64,000 nucleotides of DNA from [Clostridium] colinum (GTDB lineage: Bacteria > Bacillota > Clostridia > Lachnospirales > CAG-274): positions 310,001 to 374,000 of the forward strand of contig NZ_OW712331.1 in the NCBI RefSeq assembly GCF_940677205.1, given 5' to 3'. The notes under the pieces are model-generated. The model saw only the letters and a program-made list of their open reading frames with translations. It was not told the DNA's origin and ran no database searches. How positions within the stretch are numbered: the first letter of the stretch is position 1; every line of letters starts with the position of its first letter. A program made the translations under genes and the position numbers. Shown here piece after piece: positions 61,084 to 64,000 of this stretch.

Positions 61084-61145
61084 AAAAAATTACTCATAAA
61101 ATATTTTGTCTACAGTCTGTATTACTTTTTAATAATTAAAAATAA

Positions 61146-62726
61146 TTAAGAAATTGTTTTTATTAAATTATAATTTTTTTGTTCTTCATATGTTAAAGAA
61201 ATATTATCATTTAAGTTATAGTTTAAAATATTTAAATTATCTTTGATAGGTATTGCAAAATATTTTTCATTATTATCAATTTTTATAAAAATATAACTAT
61301 TACCATCAATAATAATTTCTTTAAGGTATGTTATTTTACCTTGTATATTATTAGATTTTATATTATTATTTACACTTATATTACTTTTATAAAGTAAATC
61401 TATATAGTTATTTTCACATTCAGAAACAGTGTCTCCAATAGCTACTATTTGATATTTTTCTATATTAACCATAGCATATTTTTTTACAAGTCCAGCTCCA
61501 TCTTTTAATGACATAAAGTAAGTAGGTTGGTTTGAAATATTTAATAAAATAGGGAAAGTAGCTTTATATCCTAAATTTTGTACTTGACCTTCTGCAGAAG
61601 CCATAGCAGAGGTTTCTTGAGCACCTGAGATAGTATAATATTTGGCCTCACCAGTACGTTGGTTCATAAGAACAAAACCAACATTAGATTTATCTCCACC
61701 AACAGAGGTTACACCAGTATAAACATAAACATCATCATTTAATGCAATATAGTTATATCCTTCTGTTGTTTTAAGACAGCCTTTTTGCCCTAATATACTG
61801 TTTAGATATCCATTTTTTAACATTCCATAATAATTATAGTAAGATATTAAAAGGTCGGCAGAATAAACAGAGTCTACCCAATTAGGAACATCTTTAATAT
61901 TATACTCTTTTAGTTCTCCAGTTATAGCATTTAATAAAATAACTTTTTTTAAAATAGGTCCACCAAATAAACCTATGGAGTATGTTTTAACAGGACATAT
62001 CCAATAAGGAGTACCATTATCGTCTATTTCAAAGTTAATTTTATCAAATATGTAAGTTGGATAATTAAATCTAAGATAGCGATTTACATTTCTATTTAAA
62101 GGTTCAGAAAAAGAATATTTTATGCCTTTATCTAGCTTTACAAGGTTTACTTCTTGAGTTGCCATATCTATCATCATATAAGCTGGAATACCATTTTTAC
62201 GATTTGTCAACCATTTAAAAATGTTACCATAGTCAAGAGGAGTAACTCGTGTGGGTTTAGATTTATAGTTTATTTGTGTATAAAGATTATTTACTTCAAA
62301 TTGAGATACCATATCTACCATACTTCCCATTTTTCTAGAGCCTAAATTTATAGCAGTATCTTTATCTACTAAGGGTATCTCATCATAAGATATTTGTTTT
62401 ATATCTTGTGTAAAATTACTATCTTTTATATTTATTAAAGATTGATATTTTTTTGCACTTATAATAGGAGATGAAAGTATGAGACCTATTACGTAAACAA
62501 TAGCTAGCAATATAGCTAAAAATATAGTAAAATTAATAATTTTTGGATTAGCATTTCTAAATTTTACTATTTTATATATACTAATACCTATAAATAATAA
62601 ACCTATAACAAAAATCCATAAATCAGAAGAATGTATGTTTATAACAGGTAGATAAATATAATAAAATAAAGAGGCTAAAAAAATAAAACATAAAATAATA
62701 GAGATTTTTAAGGATAATCTTTTCAT
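61146..62726 (-). CDS. Unknown membrane protein with large extracytoplasmic domain
   Basis: I do not recognise this 526-residue protein with certainty. Three membrane segments lie near residues 8-28, 36-53 and 65-87, followed by about 430 residues that should lie outside the membrane. That domain has repeated strand pairs of PepSY-like style (PAYMMIDMATQEVNLVKL, VILLNAITGELKEY, GFVLMNQRTGEAKYY). A short OB-like end (about 460-526) follows. No enzyme motif is visible. It is a single gene transcribed toward murG with 372 bases between, which contain repeat copy C. Confidence 0.75.
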   Translation of the reverse strand: MKRLSLKISIILCFIFLASLFYYIYLPVINIHSSDLWIFVIGLLFIGISIYKIVKFRNANPKIINFTIFLAILLAIVYVIGLILSSPIISAKKYQSLINIKDSNFTQDIKQISYDEIPLVDKDTAINLGSRKMGSMVDMVSQFEVNNLYTQINYKSKPTRVTPLDYGNIFKWLTNRKNGIPAYMMIDMATQEVNLVKLDKGIKYSFSEPLNRNVNRYLRFNYPTYIFDKINFEIDDNGTPYWICPVKTYSIGLFGGPILKKVILLNAITGELKEYNIKDVPNWVDSVYSADLLISYYNYYGMLKNGYLNSILGQKGCLKTTEGYNYIALNDDVYVYTGVTSVGGDKSNVGFVLMNQRTGEAKYYTISGAQETSAMASAEGQVQNLGYKATFPILLNISNQPTYFMSLKDGAGLVKKYAMVNIEKYQIVAIGDTVSECENNYIDLLYKSNISVNNNIKSNNIQGKITYLKEIIIDGNSYIFIKIDNNEKYFAIPIKDNLNILNYNLNDNISLTYEEQKNYNLIKTIS

Positions 62727-62824
62727 AATAAACCACTTCCTTTTTAATTAGTTTATAATTATAGTAGCTAATTTAATAATATTTGTCAATTTAAAAAATT
62801 TTTAAAAAAATTTTAAAAAAAGTG

Positions 62825-62853
62825 TTGACATTTTTTTAAGTTTATATTATAAT
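62825..62853 (+). promoter_or_regulatory. Promoter of the Asp-Val-Leu tRNA cluster
   Basis: TTGACA (62825-62830), 17-base spacer, TATAAT (62848-62853): consensus at both boxes. The first tRNA starts 28 bases later. Confidence 0.9.
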
Positions 62854-62881
62854 TTATTTTGTCGTTAGCAGTTAAGCATAC

Positions 62882-62955
62882 GGCCCAATAGCTCAGTTGG
62901 TTAGAGCGCTGGCCTGTCACGCCAGAGGTCGAGGGTTCGAGCCCCTTTTGGGTCG
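62882..62955 (+). tRNA. tRNA-Asp (GTC)
   Basis: 74 bases, acceptor GGCCCAA/TTGGGTC with discriminator G, anticodon loop CTGTCAC. CCA is not encoded. Confidence 0.96.
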
Positions 62956-62960
62956 CTTGT

Positions 62961-63033
62961 GGGAGCATAGCTCAGCTGGGAGAGCACCTGCCTTACAAGC
63001 AGGGGGTCACAGGTTCGAGCCCTGTTGTTCCCA
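62961..63033 (+). tRNA. tRNA-Val (TAC)
   Basis: 73 bases, acceptor GGGAGCA/TGTTCCC, anticodon loop CTTACAA. CCA is not encoded. Confidence 0.96.
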
Positions 63034-63039
63034 TACTGA

Positions 63040-63125
63040 GCCCGAGTGGCGGAACTGGCAGACGCACAGGACTTAAAATCCTGCGGGAGTTAAATCCCGT
63101 ACCGGTTCGATTCCGGTCTCGGGCA
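63040..63125 (+). tRNA. tRNA-Leu (TAA)
   Basis: 86 bases with a long variable arm (CGGGAGTTAAATCCCG), acceptor GCCCGAG/CTCGGGC, anticodon loop CTTAAAA. CCA is not encoded. Confidence 0.96.
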
Positions 63126-63132
63126 GTATTTC

Positions 63133-63156
63133 AAACCACCTTAAAGGTGGTTTTTT
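63133..63156 (+). terminator. Terminator of the tRNA cluster
   Basis: AAACCACC (63133-63140) / GGTGGTTT (63146-63153), 5-base loop, then a T run. Confidence 0.9.
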
Positions 63157-63267
63157 ATTTGATTAAAAATTTTGTAAAAATGTACTATAGCTTAAAATAT
63201 TAAATAATTATTAATTTTAGTAACCTATTTTAAATAAATTCATATTATTAACTATGGAGGTGTTAAA

Positions 63268-63855
63268 ATGAATTTTGAAGGAGTAAATATAGGTTACGCA
63301 TTAACAGGGTCTTTTTGTACATTTAAAGAAACTATTGAGCAAATAAAAGAATTAGTATCATTAAAAGCTAATGTCTATCCAGTTTTTTCTTTTAACTCTC
63401 AAAATATAGATACGAGATTTGGAAAAGCAAACGATTTTATAGAAGAAATAGAAAATATAACAGGTAATAAAGTAATAAAAACAATAGAAGCTGCAGAGCC
63501 TATAGGGCCTAAAAACCATTTAGATGTGTTTGTTATAGCACCTTGTACTGGAAATACTCTTGCTAAGTTAAACGCTGGAATATGTGATACACCTGTATTA
63601 ATGGCTAGTAAAGCTCATATAAGAAATAATAAACCAGTTATAATAGCAATATCTACCAATGATGCATTAGGAGCTAATATGCAAAATATAGGTGGTATGA
63701 TTAATAAAAAGAATATATATTTTGTTCCATTTGGGCAAGATGATTATGTAAAAAAACCAAAATCTATTGTAGCTCATTTTGAAAAAATACCAGAAACTAT
63801 TTATAGTGCATTAAAAGGAGAACAAGTACAACCAATAATGAAAGAGTATAGCTAA
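63268..63855 (+). CDS. dpaB: Dipicolinate synthase subunit B
   Basis: 195 residues of the flavoprotein family with NIGYALTGSFCTFKE at the start and VIAPCTGNTLAKLNAGI (about 90-107), matching SpoVFB/DpaB. With DpaA it makes dipicolinic acid in the mother cell during sporulation. ATGGAGGTG precedes the ATG. DpaA is usually encoded just upstream; here that place holds tRNA genes, so it must be elsewhere. Confidence 0.9.
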   Translation: MNFEGVNIGYALTGSFCTFKETIEQIKELVSLKANVYPVFSFNSQNIDTRFGKANDFIEEIENITGNKVIKTIEAAEPIGPKNHLDVFVIAPCTGNTLAKLNAGICDTPVLMASKAHIRNNKPVIIAISTNDALGANMQNIGGMINKKNIYFVPFGQDDYVKKPKSIVAHFEKIPETIYSALKGEQVQPIMKEYS

Positions 63856-63873
63856 AAGCTATACTTTATTTTT
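63845..63873 (+). terminator. Terminator of dpaB, overlapping its stop codon
   Basis: AGTATAGC (63845-63852) / GCTATACT (63858-63865), 5-base loop that contains the TAA stop, then T-rich. The rest of the window (63874-64000) is AT-rich without a gene. Confidence 0.8.
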
Positions 63874-64000
63874 GTAATAATACGACAAAAAATAAAATAT
63901 AGTTTTATAAAAAACACTTAAAATAATATAAGAAAAAGTAAAAAACATAAAATATACACAATATTTATATATTTAAAATTAATACTATAAACTTAAATAT

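Overview
The window is AT-rich, densely packed DNA from a spore-forming member of the Clostridia. Pointers are the 16S rRNA gene (a 3' end carrying a strong anti-Shine-Dalgarno), zinc-type S14, L28 and L36 proteins, AAGGAGGTG ribosome binding sites, two S-layer-homology proteins, and three sporulation/germination genes or gene pairs (GerS-like lipoprotein plus alanine racemase, dipicolinate synthase subunit B). The 16S sequence looks to me like the Lachnospirales / Clostridium cluster XIVb group, but that is a reading by eye and not a database result.

Layout. 1-5.4 kb: a host-glycan locus with a GH125 alpha-mannosidase (cut by the window edge) and a ROK sugar kinase on the minus strand, divergent from a GH85 endo-beta-N-acetylglucosaminidase lipoprotein. 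5.7-8.5 kb: a YhgE/Pip membrane protein and an unknown membrane protein. 8.5-24.8 kb: the complete S10-spc-alpha ribosomal superoperon, rpsJ to rplQ, with secY, adk, map, a KOW protein, infA and rpoA. It starts from one strong promoter with a structured leader and ends at a strong terminator. 25.2-27.8 kb (minus): a methionine gamma-lyase-family enzyme, miaA and rpmB. 28.0-31.6 kb: a fructose operon (DeoR regulator, 1-phosphofructokinase, PTS IIABC). 31.9-38.6 kb (minus): yitT, a coiled-coil gene, coaD, rsmD, recG, a fakA/yloV-like gene and an Asp23 gene. 38.9-40.4 kb: an S-layer protein with 60-bp tandem repeats. 40.8-46.0 kb: an alpha-glucoside PTS, an unknown membrane protein, a GH4 6-phospho-alpha-glucosidase and two tandem RpiR regulators. 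46.2-48.6 kb: gerS-like gene, alr and mazF. 49.0-54.2 kb: an rRNA operon (16S-23S) with three tandem promoters and no 5S gene. 54.2-54.9 kb: three tRNAs and a small secreted protein. 55.4-58.2 kb: a large S-layer-homology protein. 58.7-62.7 kb (minus): a DUF368 polyprenyl-phosphate transporter family gene, murG and an unknown membrane protein. 62.8-63.9 kb: three tRNAs and dpaB.

How the genes work together. The 5' locus could cleave N-glycans at the chitobiose core outside the cell, trim mannose inside and phosphorylate the released sugar. The two PTS loci each join uptake with the next catabolic step and a local regulator. The gerS-alr-mazF order matches the ydcC-alr-ndoAI-ndoA order of Bacillus, except that the antitoxin gene is missing and a 16-codon reading frame coupled to mazF stands in its place.

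The most unusual signals are not protein genes. A dispersed intergenic element (clear copies near 31.65-31.83 kb and 60.88-61.11 kb, a decayed copy near 5.39-5.49 kb) joins a terminator-like hairpin to a roughly 125-bp module, and the two clear copies show compensatory base changes in a hairpin. Other points are the rRNA operon without 5S, the antitoxin-less mazF, alternative-pairing leaders in front of rpsJ and adk, and an array of TTGA motifs at about 10-bp intervals upstream of the fructose operon promoter.
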